Of a stretch of DNA of 64,000 nucleotides, positions 50,931-61,047 are shown in pieces. Source of the DNA: Fibrobacterota bacterium (GTDB lineage: Bacteria > Fibrobacterota > Chitinivibrionia > Chitinivibrionales > FEN-1185); NCBI GenBank assembly GCA_003165595.1, contig PLWQ01000012.1, positions 551,012-615,011 of the forward strand. The letters are read 5' to 3'. How positions within the stretch are numbered: the first letter of the stretch is position 1; every line of letters begins with the position of its first letter. The notes beneath the pieces are model-generated. The model saw nothing but the letters and a program-made list of their open reading frames with translations, did no database searches and was not told the origin of the DNA. The position numbers were made by a program, and so were the translations under genes.

Positions 50931-51413
50931 ATGCGACTCGAAACCCGGACAGTGTCGATCTCCAAACGAGATTTCTTCTGGATACTTATGCGAAGGACCT
51001 ACTCCGGCAGATGGTCGCTGTGGATCGTGCTGTCGCTGCTGTCGTGTGTGGGGATTTTTAACGCGGTGTCAAAAGGGGATTTCATGATCCTCTGGCTGGC
51101 ACTCGGACTCGTCGCGGTCCTTGCGGGCTACAGCCCGATATCCATCGCCCGGTATGTAACCTCCGACGACACCGCGAATTTCTACGCACGACGAAAGTAC
51201 GTGATAACCGACGACGCGCTCACGGTTGAGCTCGAGAGCGGCACGGTGAGCCAGTTTCCGCTTTCGCGCATCACAAAGGCCGTGCGGTACGGCAACTACT
51301 ATCTTCTGTTTCTATCGGCTCAGCAATACTTCTATGTTCCTGCGGATTGCTTCGCCGGCGCCAAAGACGCGGAGCTGTTTAGCGAACTCCTGATTCAGAA
51401 GTCCCTTTTATAA
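50931..51413 (+). CDS. YcxB-like membrane protein
   Basis: A 160-residue protein with two adjacent membrane segments (LWIVLSLLSCVGIFNAVS and LWLALGLVAVLAGYSPISIA) followed by a PH-like beta domain: YVITDDALTVELESGTVSQFPLSRITKAV and YYLLFLSAQQYFYVPADCF. This order (a short cytoplasmic start, two helices, then a domain with a FxxLSRI-type strand) matches the YcxB-like family. GGAGAAGG precedes the ATG. Function unknown. It is followed 20 bases later by a small membrane-protein gene. Confidence 0.75.
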   Translation: MRLETRTVSISKRDFFWILMRRTYSGRWSLWIVLSLLSCVGIFNAVSKGDFMILWLALGLVAVLAGYSPISIARYVTSDDTANFYARRKYVITDDALTVELESGTVSQFPLSRITKAVRYGNYYLLFLSAQQYFYVPADCFAGAKDAELFSELLIQKSLL

Positions 51414-51433
51414 CCCGTGCTAGAAAACCTCAA

Positions 51434-51595
51434 ATGTCACGAAAAACGGTCGTCATGATCGCAATGGTGATCGGCTCCTGCCTCGCCGGCTACCTCGTCT
51501 CTTTGTTCGGATTCGGCGTGTTCTCTTTCACATCGCTTATCGCAAGTGCGATCGGCGGAAGTCTCGGCATTTATGTTGCCTTTAAACTGACGTGA
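51434..51595 (+). CDS. small conserved membrane protein (53 residues)
   Basis: A 53-residue protein of two hydrophobic helices with glycine zippers (VVMIAMVIGSCLAGYLVSLF and SLIASAIGGSLGIYVAF). I recall close relatives of this size, beginning M-S-K-K-T-x-I-M-I-x-M-V-x-G-S, in many unrelated genomes. It ends LT then TGA. It lies 20 bases after the YcxB-like gene and is probably co-transcribed with it. Function unknown. Confidence 0.65.
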   Translation: MSRKTVVMIAMVIGSCLAGYLVSLFGFGVFSFTSLIASAIGGSLGIYVAFKLT

Positions 51596-51669
51596 ACACG
51601 ATCGTGACGGACACGAAGTCTTTTCAGCTATGGGACACCTCCATAAATTCAGTTATCGCTGCTTTGCGT

Positions 51670-51768
51670 GTCATTCCCACTGCATTTATTGCTGATGGAG
51701 CAGTTGCTCCTGCCAATCCATTTTCTCTATGAAGAACAAATGGATCCCCGAATCAGGTTGGGAATGAC
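51670..51768. repeat. 99-base inverted-repeat-bounded element (MITE-like)
   Basis: GTCATTCCCA (51670-51679) and TGGGAATGAC (51759-51768) are perfect 10-base terminal inverted repeats. Inside are GGAGC-AGTT-GCTCC and TCCATTT / AAATGGA hairpins. The ends resemble the TCATTCCC/GGGAATGA repeats common in bacterial intergenic DNA. It lies in the 284-base gap between convergent genes. Confidence 0.5.
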
Positions 51769-51879
51769 GAAACTCTCTACCGAATAAAGGTGCCCTATAG
51801 TCCTTGATTCCGGATTGCTGAGCGGGTGCGGCGTGGGAAAAGGAGCGAGAATAAATCAACACGCTTATTTGTCTTTCGC

Positions 51880-52233
51880 CTACCTCGGCCTCTTCGCCAG
51901 GAACTTGAACGTGTCCCTGAGCACGGCCATTATCTTGCCTGCACCGGTCACATCCTGGTCGGTGCCGCGTTCGATGGCAACGTAGCAGTAATCGTAGAGG
52001 AGAAACAGGCCTTCGGAGACCGAGTCGTTTACCCGGAGAGACATCTGGAGCTGTGAGAGAATGTTCTGCGCCTTGGCGAGCAGGGTCTGGCGTTCCGCGG
52101 GCCTGTTCAATGCCAAAGAAACAAATTGCACGCATTTCTCGTGCAGCATGCACACAGCCCTGCGCGTGGTGGCGGTTTCGATCTGCACCTTTGCGTAGGA
52201 ACCGGCTGCGATGGTGCTCGGCATGGACGGCAT
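51880..52233 (-). CDS. fliS: FliS-like flagellin export chaperone
   Basis: A 117-residue, all-helical protein immediately downstream of flagellin. It shows the FliS pattern: YAKVQIETATTRRAVCMLHEKCVQFVSLAL, then AQNILSQLQMSLR and GLFLLYDYCYVAIERG. FliS binds flagellin's C-terminus and prevents early polymerisation. The ATG at 52233 with GAAGG five bases upstream is chosen; a TTG 13 codons earlier with AAGGA is an alternative. The family is usually 120-135 residues, so it is near full length. Confidence 0.8.
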   Translation of the reverse strand: MPSMPSTIAAGSYAKVQIETATTRRAVCMLHEKCVQFVSLALNRPAERQTLLAKAQNILSQLQMSLRVNDSVSEGLFLLYDYCYVAIERGTDQDVTGAGKIMAVLRDTFKFLAKRPR

Positions 52234-52318
52234 GGCGGCCTTCGCTCTGCAAATAGTTGACAAACACTTCAATCGTCCTTGACCGCGCCTTTGGGCCTCC
52301 CTACCCTTTGTAACAATG

Positions 52319-52348
52319 CCGGGTAAGAGCCTGCGGCGCTCTCCCCGG
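52319..52348. other. hairpin between flagellin and fliS
   Basis: CCGGG and AGAGC on one arm pair with GCTCT and CCCGG on the other, with a small bulge and a GC-rich loop. It lies 16 bases past the flagellin stop and has no T-run downstream on the minus strand. It probably stabilises the flagellin mRNA or attenuates fliS. Confidence 0.45.
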
Positions 52349-52363
52349 AAAAAATATCGGACG

Positions 52364-53206
52364 CTACTGCTGGAGCAGCCCGAACAAATGATTCGCGCTG
52401 ATCTCCTTGAACTTGCTGAACGCAGCGATGCTACCCTGCTGCAGAAGCTCGGCAGTGGTGAGCTGCGCAAGTCCCTGCGCCATGTCTTCATCGCTCACCA
52501 CCGACTGCGCCGCCTCGGTATTTATGTCGGCGACCGCAAGATTGTTGAGAGTGGAGTTGAACTGGTTGGAAGTGGCGCCCACCGTACTCATCTGCGAATT
52601 GAGCGTGTCCATAGCGGTGTCGAGGGTGCCGATCGCCGCTTGCGCGTTGGCTGCCGTATCAATCGACGAACCCGTAATGTTGAGCGCGTTTGCGGTCATG
52701 TTTACCGTGGGCATGGTCACTGCGTCGCCTGCATTGGCGCCGGCCTGAACCTGGGCCGTTCCCGAGGCAAGGCCCGTGCCGTTGGCCACGTTCTGCGTAT
52801 TATACTGCGAGGCGTCTGTTATCCTGGTGATTTCCTGGGTCAGCGACTGGTATTGTGTGTTGAGGTCCTGACGCTCCGAATCGTTGAGCGTGCCGCTGGA
52901 AGCCTGGACGGCCAGGTCGCGCTGCTGCTGAATCATGTCCGACACCTGGGACCCGGTGCTGTCGGCGATGTTGAGCGCGCTCATGGCCTCATCCACGTTC
53001 TGCGATGCGACCTTGAACCCTCGTGCCTGGGTGTCGAGCTGCTCCGCAACACCAAGCCCGGCAGCATCATCGCTGGCACTGTTGATCCTTAGCGCGGTGG
53101 AAAGGCGTTCAAGGATTTTGTTGAGGTCTTTGTTGGTTTTCTGGATGCTCTTGGCCGCGGTGTCCAGTGGCTGGACGAGCCCGAAACTTCCCGTGTCGAT
53201 TCTCAT
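52364..53206 (-). CDS. fliC: flagellin
   Basis: A 280-residue flagellin, the filament subunit exported by the flagellar type III system. The conserved N-terminal D0/D1 region is present (IQKTNKDLNKILERLSTALR, then INSASDDAAGLGVAEQL, QNVDEAMSALNIADSTGSQV), as is the C-terminal D1/D0 (NLAVADINTEAAQSVVSDED, FSKFKEISANHLFGLLQ). The variable central part is short. No signal peptide, as expected. GGGAGG precedes the ATG. Transcription is from an excellent sigma-28 promoter at 53260-53286, with fliS downstream. Shows that the organism is flagellated. Confidence 0.95.
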   Translation of the reverse strand: MRIDTGSFGLVQPLDTAAKSIQKTNKDLNKILERLSTALRINSASDDAAGLGVAEQLDTQARGFKVASQNVDEAMSALNIADSTGSQVSDMIQQQRDLAVQASSGTLNDSERQDLNTQYQSLTQEITRITDASQYNTQNVANGTGLASGTAQVQAGANAGDAVTMPTVNMTANALNITGSSIDTAANAQAAIGTLDTAMDTLNSQMSTVGATSNQFNSTLNNLAVADINTEAAQSVVSDEDMAQGLAQLTTAELLQQGSIAAFSKFKEISANHLFGLLQQ

Positions 53207-53259
53207 ACCCCACCTCCCTGTTTGTGTGCGTACTGCCGTTCATAACTTCCCCTATTATT

Positions 53260-53286
53260 GTATCGGTAGAAAACCGAAAAACTTTA
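53260..53286 (-). promoter_or_regulatory. sigma-28 (FliA) promoter of the flagellin gene
   Basis: On the minus strand, TAAAGTTT (53286-53279), an 11-base spacer, and ACCGATAC (53267-53260). This compares with the FliA consensus TAAAGTTT-N11-GCCGATAA: the -35 part is exact, the spacing exact, and six of eight -10 bases match. Predicted leader about 47 bases. Confidence 0.75.
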
Positions 53287-53471
53287 GCGGAATTTCCGGT
53301 TCTTCAATTATACCACATTTCGCTTCCTAATAATACGGAAATCGTCGGCCGGAATGTCACGTAAAACGGCTCTCTGCGGGGTAATTCTGCGCTGTGGAAC
53401 CGCCGGTAATAATAAGGTGACCGGGCAGGAAAAGCAGCATGGAACCTGAAAGAAACGCCGGGTAGCCGACC

Positions 53472-55280
<1,809 letters not shown>

Positions 55281-55287
55281 GTTCCTC

Positions 55288-56664
55288 TCAGTTCCGCTGC
55301 GCCGCCGCGACCGAAACGATCTTGGTCTCAAAAGGCAGCATTTGGATTTTCTCCCGCCATTGCATGCGCCCGTTCTCGTCGAGCCAGGCCAGCGAGTGCG
55401 GGCCGGGCGCCAGCGAAATGCCCGATTGATACTCGGTAACGCGTTCCATGGCGACGCCGTTGATCAGCAGCTTGCCGTGCGGCGACCCGCCGGCCACCAG
55501 CAGCGTTCCGCACAGGCGGCCGCAGCCGGATGAATCGCAGCGAAGCGGCACTCTTCCGGTAACGACGCTCCTTGCCCGGAGCGCGCCGGCCAGCATAGCG
55601 GTCCCATCCTTGTGCATGGGCATACCCGCCAAGCCGGGGCCGCCGCCCATGCTCCAGTCACGGCTGTGGCGCCCCACCACAAACGCAAAGAGCAGCAGGC
55701 ACGCGCAGATCGCAACCACAGAGCCGTACCAGATGCGCCGCTGGACGCGTTTGCGCTGCACGTATTTGGGAAACGAGTTCATGAGGCTTACGGCCTCCAC
55801 GTTCTTCGGATTTTCCTCGATGCTTTCCACCAGCAGCCAGTAGGCTTCGTCCTCGCGGCCGTCGTGGAGAAGGAGCCTGGCAGCGCTGGCGAGCTTTACC
55901 GCGAGCTGCTCCGACGAAAGCGCCTGCGCCAGACGCCGCCAGTCGGGCTGGCCGATATGCGGCGCGGCGCATTGCCACAAGGCAAGCATCTCCGCACCCG
56001 ACGCGGGCCGCTTTGCGGGATCGTCGCTGGTGCATTGCGCCGTGAACTCCGCGTAGGTGTCGCGCGGCAGGATATCGTGCACGATCCTGCCCGCGGCAAA
56101 CACGTCGCAGCGCATGGTGTCAATGCCCCGGCCGCCGCTCCATAGCTCGGGCGCCATGTAAGCCGGCGTTCCCTTTACCACGCCGGAGACCGATTGCTGT
56201 CCGTCAATGACGTTCTTCGTGAAGCCGAAATCGACCAGCATGATGCCCTTGTCGGGCGACACAAGAATGTTCTCCGGCTTCAGGTCGCGGTGCGCGAAAC
56301 CGAGCGTGTGCAGCGCGGCAAGCGAGCGGATCACGTGATCGGCCAGCCACAGCCGCTCCTCGGCGGACGGAAAGTGCGCCACCAGCGACGACAGGGGCAC
56401 GCCCTTGATCCACTCCATGACGATGCAGACCTGCGAGCGCCATTCGAACACGTGAAACACCTGGGGAATGCAGTCGGCCTGGATGCGCGCCTGGGTGGTC
56501 GCTTCCTTCACGATGTCACGTTTCTTGGCCGGGTCTTTTTCGTGCAGGACCTTGATGGCAACCAGCCTCTCGAGCGCGGTCTGGCGCACGCGATAGACAG
56601 ACGCGAATGCGCCCTCGCCCACGCGCATGGGATGGGAATATCCTTTGGGGAGTCTGGGAATCAT
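55288..56664 (-). CDS. Ser/Thr protein kinase (Hanks type), membrane-anchored
   Basis: A 458-residue kinase. The glycine loop GEGAFASVY (16-24), catalytic Lys38, HRDLKPEN (125-132) and DFG (145-147) are all present, with an APE motif, so it should be active. A single transmembrane segment near 310-330 ([17 protein letters not shown]) places the C-terminal about 130 residues, which end in a PEGA-like beta region, outside the inner membrane. Its start overlaps the upstream lipoprotein stop (ATGA), and the FHA-sigma-54 activator gene follows seven bases later, making that activator the obvious phosphorylation target. Confidence 0.92.
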   Translation of the reverse strand: MIPRLPKGYSHPMRVGEGAFASVYRVRQTALERLVAIKVLHEKDPAKKRDIVKEATTQARIQADCIPQVFHVFEWRSQVCIVMEWIKGVPLSSLVAHFPSAEERLWLADHVIRSLAALHTLGFAHRDLKPENILVSPDKGIMLVDFGFTKNVIDGQQSVSGVVKGTPAYMAPELWSGGRGIDTMRCDVFAAGRIVHDILPRDTYAEFTAQCTSDDPAKRPASGAEMLALWQCAAPHIGQPDWRRLAQALSSEQLAVKLASAARLLLHDGREDEAYWLLVESIEENPKNVEAVSLMNSFPKYVQRKRVQRRIWYGSVVAICACLLLFAFVVGRHSRDWSMGGGPGLAGMPMHKDGTAMLAGALRARSVVTGRVPLRCDSSGCGRLCGTLLVAGGSPHGKLLINGVAMERVTEYQSGISLAPGPHSLAWLDENGRMQWREKIQMLPFETKIVSVAAAQRN

Positions 56665-57326
56665 TGCGCCGTTTCCCGCAGTTTCTTTTCGGCGAGCGCG
56701 AACCAGTAGAGCATGTCCCTGTCGCCCGGGGAGGCGGCAAGCGCCGCGAGCCACTGCCCGTGCGCGTCCTTGTACCTGCCGGTTTGCCAGTACACCATGC
56801 CGAGGTTGAACCTCGCCGACGCGCTGGTGCTGTCGAGTCCGACGGCCTTCTTGAAGAGCATTTCTGATTTGTCTACATCACCCATCCGGAAGTAGATGAT
56901 GCCGGCCAGGTTTACCGGCTCAAGTGCGCGGTTGTTGCATTCAATGGCGCGCGACAGGGCCGAAAGCGCGCCGAGGGAGTCCCGTGCGGCCAGAGAGAGA
57001 TGCGCCCGCTGGAGATATACCTCGCCCAGCAGCCCGGCAAGGTCGCTTCCGGGAGAAAGGGTCCGGGCAGCCTCGAGTTGAACGAGCGCGTCCTTCCATG
57101 CCGAACTGTCGCCGTCGCACGACTTCTGGAGAAGCGACTTACCCAGGCCCAGGCGCGCCCGGTAGCTGTCGGGACAACGCTTTACTTCGTCGGAATAGAA
57201 CGCAATTGCCATGGGATAGTCGCCGAGGCGAAGGCACATGTCGCCCTTGTCGAGATTCCCGTTTAGGCAGCCTGCGGAAAGGAATCCGAGAGCCGATATG
57301 ATGAAGATCAATTGAGACTTATTCAT
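56661..57326 (-). CDS. TPR lipoprotein
   Basis: A 221-residue lipoprotein (lipobox LGFLSAGC) with about four tetratricopeptide repeats (for example [20 protein letters not shown] and [22 protein letters not shown]). The ATG at 57326 is preferred since the lipoprotein signal starts there and AAGGG precedes it; in-frame ATGs at 57341 and 57347 exist. Translationally coupled to the kinase (4-base overlap). It may act as the outer-membrane sensor or scaffold of the kinase module. Confidence 0.78.
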   Translation of the reverse strand: MNKSQLIFIISALGFLSAGCLNGNLDKGDMCLRLGDYPMAIAFYSDEVKRCPDSYRARLGLGKSLLQKSCDGDSSAWKDALVQLEAARTLSPGSDLAGLLGEVYLQRAHLSLAARDSLGALSALSRAIECNNRALEPVNLAGIIYFRMGDVDKSEMLFKKAVGLDSTSASARFNLGMVYWQTGRYKDAHGQWLAALAASPGDRDMLYWFALAEKKLRETAQ

Positions 57327-57357
57327 GCGACCCTTGCTCATGCCCATAAAATAGTAC

Positions 57358-59001
57358 CTAGTTCGCACGGAAATCATAAGTCCATGTAATTCCGGCTGAC
57401 CACGACCTGTCGGGAACCGCAAAGGGCGCATCCTGATCGGAGATCTCCCACGAGAATAGTTTCAGCTTCCTCAGCGTGGAGTAATTCTTCGAAGCCTCCA
57501 GACGGAGCGCAAGCGTGCCGAGAATCCCTATAGGATGAGCGATGCTCAAGAGCAAATCGACGGTCAGGTCGGTCCGGTATGCCTCCTTGTTGACAGGCGT
57601 AGCGCCAAACACCTCCGTAAAGCTTGCCGGATTCGGCTGAAGTGGCTGCAAGTACCAGTAATAATTTTGATCCTTTTCGCTGAATACGATAATCGGCCTG
57701 CCGGCAAAGGCGTACGCGCCGGCAGGGTTTGCCGTGGTAAGCCAGGAAAACGGCTCGGTGAAATAGGTGAGCGACGTTCCGCACGACAAAGACGCGCTGA
57801 AAGCAAGGGGCAACCGGGCTGTATATTTTGCCGACGGGGCCACCGATATCTGCCGCTGGGAGTATGTGCGATAGTCAAGTACCGCCGTGTTGTCGGAGCT
57901 GTTGAAGACGTAGCCCAGGAAACTACGCGGAACGGTGTCTCTTGAGGAGGCGCTCTGGTAATGGACCACTGTCGACGAGCGCACATCGTTTACGTACATC
58001 ACATTGACGGAATCGGGGAACAGCATCACCGATGTATCGTAGAGCTGCCGGATCGGCGCGGCGTCGAAATAGGACGCCATGAGCTGGAACGTCCACCCCT
58101 TTTGACGTGTAGCGGGCTGGTCCGCTTGTCCCACAACCCAGAACCGTTGGTTTACTTTTGCGAGCCCGGCGCCCGTCTCCACATCGTACCCGCCCGACAC
58201 AACGGTCGTCCACCCGGCTTTGGTTTTCGAGCGGGAAAGCCCGACGGAGTTCTGGGTCGAGTACTGGCCGGCGTAGTCTATCAAACGCCTGAGTCCGTAG
58301 TCGAGCGACAACCCGCTTCGAGCATGCTCAAAGGAGACGAATCCGCCTAGTGAACGGTTTACAGAATCCCGGGACGTCGTGGTCTGGTAGTACTTGCTTG
58401 TCACCAGGCCCTCCAGACCGGGCTTGATCAAGAGCTGCCGCCCGATCGGGATCTCCCAGCGCACATAGCCGTAACCGTTAAAGCCCGGCCCATCGTAATA
58501 CTGGGGCTGCAACGGACCGTCAAAAGGAAAAGACAGTTGATCGAGCTCCCTTCGTTCCGTGTAGTCGGAGCCGATCCTTACTCCCGCATCGGGTATGTAG
58601 GGTCGTTGCGGTATTCGAGGAAGGTTGGAGATCGAATCCAGGATCTGGTCAACGTCTTTTTTCCATCCGAGCACCATGTATATCGCGGCCCTCTGTTTGA
58701 GAGCGAGCAACGCCAGCCTCGTGTTTCCTGCGGCCTTGACGCCGAAGTTGAATGCAAGCGCCGTGTCGAGCGCGTCTTTGGCGCAATACACCTCGGCGCA
58801 GAAATAGCACAGGCTGTCTTTCGACATGCCGGCGCCAAGCGCCTTTGCAAAGTAGAATAGCGCTCCGTCGAAATCACGCGCGGCCGTCCGTTTCTGGCCC
58901 TGTAGAACATACCACGCGGCCGACGTTGTGTCGCTGGCCGCGCGCGCAAACGCGCATGCGGAAATGATCGCTGCGGTCAGCAGAATGAGGGGGGCCGGCA
59001 T
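57358..59001 (-). CDS. outer-membrane beta-barrel-like protein with N-terminal TPR
   Basis: A 547-residue exported protein (signal peptide PLILLTAAIISACAFARA). Residues 25-110 look like TPR (AAWYVLQGQKRTAARDFDGALFYFAKAL), followed by about 400 residues of alternating strands with aromatic girdles (for example RQLLIKPGLEGLVTSKYYQTTTS), ending SAGITWTYDFRAN, consistent with an outer-membrane barrel. The ATG at 59001 is preferred; a GTG at 59046 is possible. It belongs to the six-gene minus-strand operon, 31 bases before the TPR lipoprotein. Function unknown. Confidence 0.65.
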   Translation of the reverse strand: MPAPLILLTAAIISACAFARAASDTTSAAWYVLQGQKRTAARDFDGALFYFAKALGAGMSKDSLCYFCAEVYCAKDALDTALAFNFGVKAAGNTRLALLALKQRAAIYMVLGWKKDVDQILDSISNLPRIPQRPYIPDAGVRIGSDYTERRELDQLSFPFDGPLQPQYYDGPGFNGYGYVRWEIPIGRQLLIKPGLEGLVTSKYYQTTTSRDSVNRSLGGFVSFEHARSGLSLDYGLRRLIDYAGQYSTQNSVGLSRSKTKAGWTTVVSGGYDVETGAGLAKVNQRFWVVGQADQPATRQKGWTFQLMASYFDAAPIRQLYDTSVMLFPDSVNVMYVNDVRSSTVVHYQSASSRDTVPRSFLGYVFNSSDNTAVLDYRTYSQRQISVAPSAKYTARLPLAFSASLSCGTSLTYFTEPFSWLTTANPAGAYAFAGRPIIVFSEKDQNYYWYLQPLQPNPASFTEVFGATPVNKEAYRTDLTVDLLLSIAHPIGILGTLALRLEASKNYSTLRKLKLFSWEISDQDAPFAVPDRSWSAGITWTYDFRAN

Positions 59002-59058
59002 CGCGCCACCGTGGTGTGCATTGGCAGTTGACAAACCTGCTCCCACCGAAATTCCGTC

Positions 59059-59775
59059 TCACCGAACAAGAAGCCCCACCGCCCCGCTTCTGCGAAGGTA
59101 TACCCCGGCCGCGCGACTGCGGGAAAGACTGCGGCCCCGGGTTTCGCGTCCCAGAGGATCGTACATTGCCGACGACAGAATCCTTTGCGCCCTGAAGGCA
59201 TTGCGCCGGAACGCGATCGGCGAAACCACGCGGTCCGCCGGGTCAATAACGACGCCCTGCAGCAGCGCGGCGTAGTAGCCGATATGGCTGGTCATGTCGG
59301 CGGTGTCGGAGATGGCATAGAGCTCGTATCCGTACCTGCCGCACGCCGTGTACCGGACATACTCGGACCAGGAGCCGACGCCGGTGTCCGAAGAAAAGAA
59401 AACAGAATAGGCCTCGGCAGCCTGGAGAGAGCCCTGCTTCACCGATGTATCGGCATTGGAGTACAGCACCACGCCCGCCGGGTCAACCGAGTACTCGACC
59501 GACAGCTTGTAGCCCAGAAAATGCGCCTGCGTCCACTGGTCGGGGGTACTATACAAAGTGGAATCTATCACGTGCCGCGTGAGCGAAAGCAGGCCGGGGA
59601 ACGTATAGCTGGTGTCCTCAAAAAAGCGCTGGGAATCGCTTTCGGCAAAGCACACCCAGTTGTTCGGAAGGTACATCTTGAAGGCAAGTTGCTGGTCGAC
59701 GAGCGTGGTGTCCGCGCACACGGCGGCGGCCCAGAACACAATGGGAAACAATGCCCCGCATAGCACCTTCATCAT
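59059..59775 (-). CDS. secreted protein of unknown function with possible sorting tail
   Basis: A 238-residue exported protein (signal peptide VLCGALFPIVFWAAAVCAD). The mature part begins VDQQLAFKMYLPNNWVCF, a pattern like PsbP/MOG1-type alpha-beta sandwiches (a small-domain family found in lipoproteins), and then QWTQAHFLGYKLSVEYSVDP. The end (SSAMYDPLGRETRGR, then AAGVYLRRSG) resembles the GR/GxY sorting tail, compressed. It is the second gene of the operon with the barrel-like protein, 57 bases upstream of it. Confidence 0.6.
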   Translation of the reverse strand: MMKVLCGALFPIVFWAAAVCADTTLVDQQLAFKMYLPNNWVCFAESDSQRFFEDTSYTFPGLLSLTRHVIDSTLYSTPDQWTQAHFLGYKLSVEYSVDPAGVVLYSNADTSVKQGSLQAAEAYSVFFSSDTGVGSWSEYVRYTACGRYGYELYAISDTADMTSHIGYYAALLQGVVIDPADRVVSPIAFRRNAFRAQRILSSAMYDPLGRETRGRSLSRSRAAGVYLRRSGAVGLLVR

Positions 59776-59846
59776 CGGTCCAGTCCTTACCGAGAAAGGC
59801 GGATGGGAATATGTTCTGCAGGCTGTGCAATTGCAGCGGAGGCGTT

Positions 59847-60257
59847 TTACTTGCCGCCCTGGCGCTTCTTCTCGTAATCCTTAAACTGAATCTGCCGGTC
59901 TTGATTCATGAGATCGATGTCGGAGATTGCCTTTTCCACTCTCACGCGCACATCCTCGGGCAACTGCTGCACTGCGGCGTCTCTGTCGCCGGTTTGAGGC
60001 GGTTGCTTCTGCGTGCCGGCCGGCGACCGGGCGGAAGCTTTGCCCGGGTTCTTGCTGTCGATCTTCTTTCCGGCGGAAGCCGAATCCACCCTGGCCTTCA
60101 TCTCCGGAGGAAGCGTTTGCATGATTTCATCAAAGATCGCGTCGGTTGCCTGCTGTTTCTGATCGGCGCCTGCGAGACCGTTTCCGGACGGACCCGCGGC
60201 GAGCACCGGCAGCGAGCACGCCAGCGCAATTTGCAGGATTTGAAGCATCTTTGTCAT
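59847..60257 (-). CDS. small secreted charged helical protein
   Basis: A 136-residue exported protein (signal peptide LQILQIALACSLPVLAAG). It has two similar helices: FDEIMQTLPPEMKARVDSAS near residue 43 and VQQLPEDVRVRVEKAISDID near residue 95. The repeated pattern (Q-x-L-P-x-E/D-x-K/R-x-R-V) suggests an internal duplication. The rest is Lys/Gln rich and probably disordered. First gene of the six-gene envelope/kinase operon; the ATG at 60257 follows GGAGATTGG. Confidence 0.6.
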   Translation of the reverse strand: MTKMLQILQIALACSLPVLAAGPSGNGLAGADQKQQATDAIFDEIMQTLPPEMKARVDSASAGKKIDSKNPGKASARSPAGTQKQPPQTGDRDAAVQQLPEDVRVRVEKAISDIDLMNQDRQIQFKDYEKKRQGGK

Positions 60258-60300
60258 AATCCAATCTCCACGCCGCCCTATCCGTCCAATACTAACAAAT

Positions 60301-60328
60301 AATATACCCGAAAATATATTTCTTTCCA
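60301..60328 (-). promoter_or_regulatory. candidate promoter of the envelope/kinase operon
   Basis: On the minus strand, TGGAAA (60328-60323), a 16-base spacer and TATATT (60306-60301). Both hexamers are partial matches to sigma-70. About 70 bases further upstream lies AGGCAC-N5-CTGC, a weak sigma-54-like sequence with correct GG/GC spacing. Confidence 0.35.
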
Positions 60329-60481
60329 TATCACATGATTACGAAGAACATGGCAACATTGGTTTAGGGCAGGAGTGGTGCCTATCGACCCCACTGTCGT
60401 ATTTTTCAAGCCAGATTGACCCCTATTCATAATCACGACAATGCCTTACACCGTGGATCGCGCTCTGCGGCACTCCCACCC

Positions 60482-60523
60482 CAAAACAAAAAGAAAGGGA
60501 GAGAAGTATTTCCTCTCTCCCTT
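60482..60523 (-). terminator. rho-independent terminator-like hairpin on the minus strand
   Basis: A perfect 10-bp stem AAGGGAGAGA (60495-60504) / TCTCTCCCTT (60514-60523), followed on the minus strand by CTTTTTGTTTT. It implies a transcript running leftwards from 60524-61047, where no gene is recognised. Confidence 0.6.
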
Positions 60524-61047
60524 AAGAGAAAAAGACGGAACCGGATAAAAGGCGAGGACTGGATTGGGTTGCACCTCTTCCCGGGCTGCCGTCTTCTCCT
60601 TGTTTCTACCCAAGACCTTTGTTCTCTTACGTCAACCTGTACTCATGCGGCGGCGGTTTTTCCTGGGAACCTCATTGTCGCATGCAGGACTAAAAGAGCT
60701 TCAAATATCATGCCACCATCGATTTTCAAGGGGTTGCGTGTTTTCCCCCGGCGCAGGCGTGGGTATGTCGAACCCCACTAAAGGCTCCCGCAGGGAAGCA
60801 CCGCATTTGTAGTGAATTGTCATGCAAAGAATTAAGCTGATATAGCGTGTTTGAGGTGTAACAAGGACAATATGGCGGACGCTGTGGTCGCATCGGCGAA
60901 TTTTCTGATAGGCCCGGTCGAATATCTTTCTCAAACGTCGAATAGTTATCTATTTTTAAGGAGTCGCGCCAACCAGCCTGCTCCGGCGTTTGCGTCACAA
61001 AAAACCGTTCCCGGTTACCGCCAATTTACAGCAAGGAATCCTTCGCA

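Larger units (their letters stand above)
60258..61047. other. 790-base intergenic region
   Basis: Between the divergent envelope/kinase operon (minus) and the malic enzyme gene (plus). It holds the operon promoter candidates, a minus-strand terminator-like hairpin at 60482-60523 and several short open frames without ribosome sites or recognisable products. A decayed mobile-element or toxin fragment cannot be excluded, but nothing supports it firmly. Confidence 0.5.

Noticed and set aside
60416-60812. Overlapping plus-strand frames of about 80-120 codons in the large gap
   Set aside because: Basic, Ser/Arg-rich translations without a ribosome site; they overlap the minus-strand terminator hairpin.
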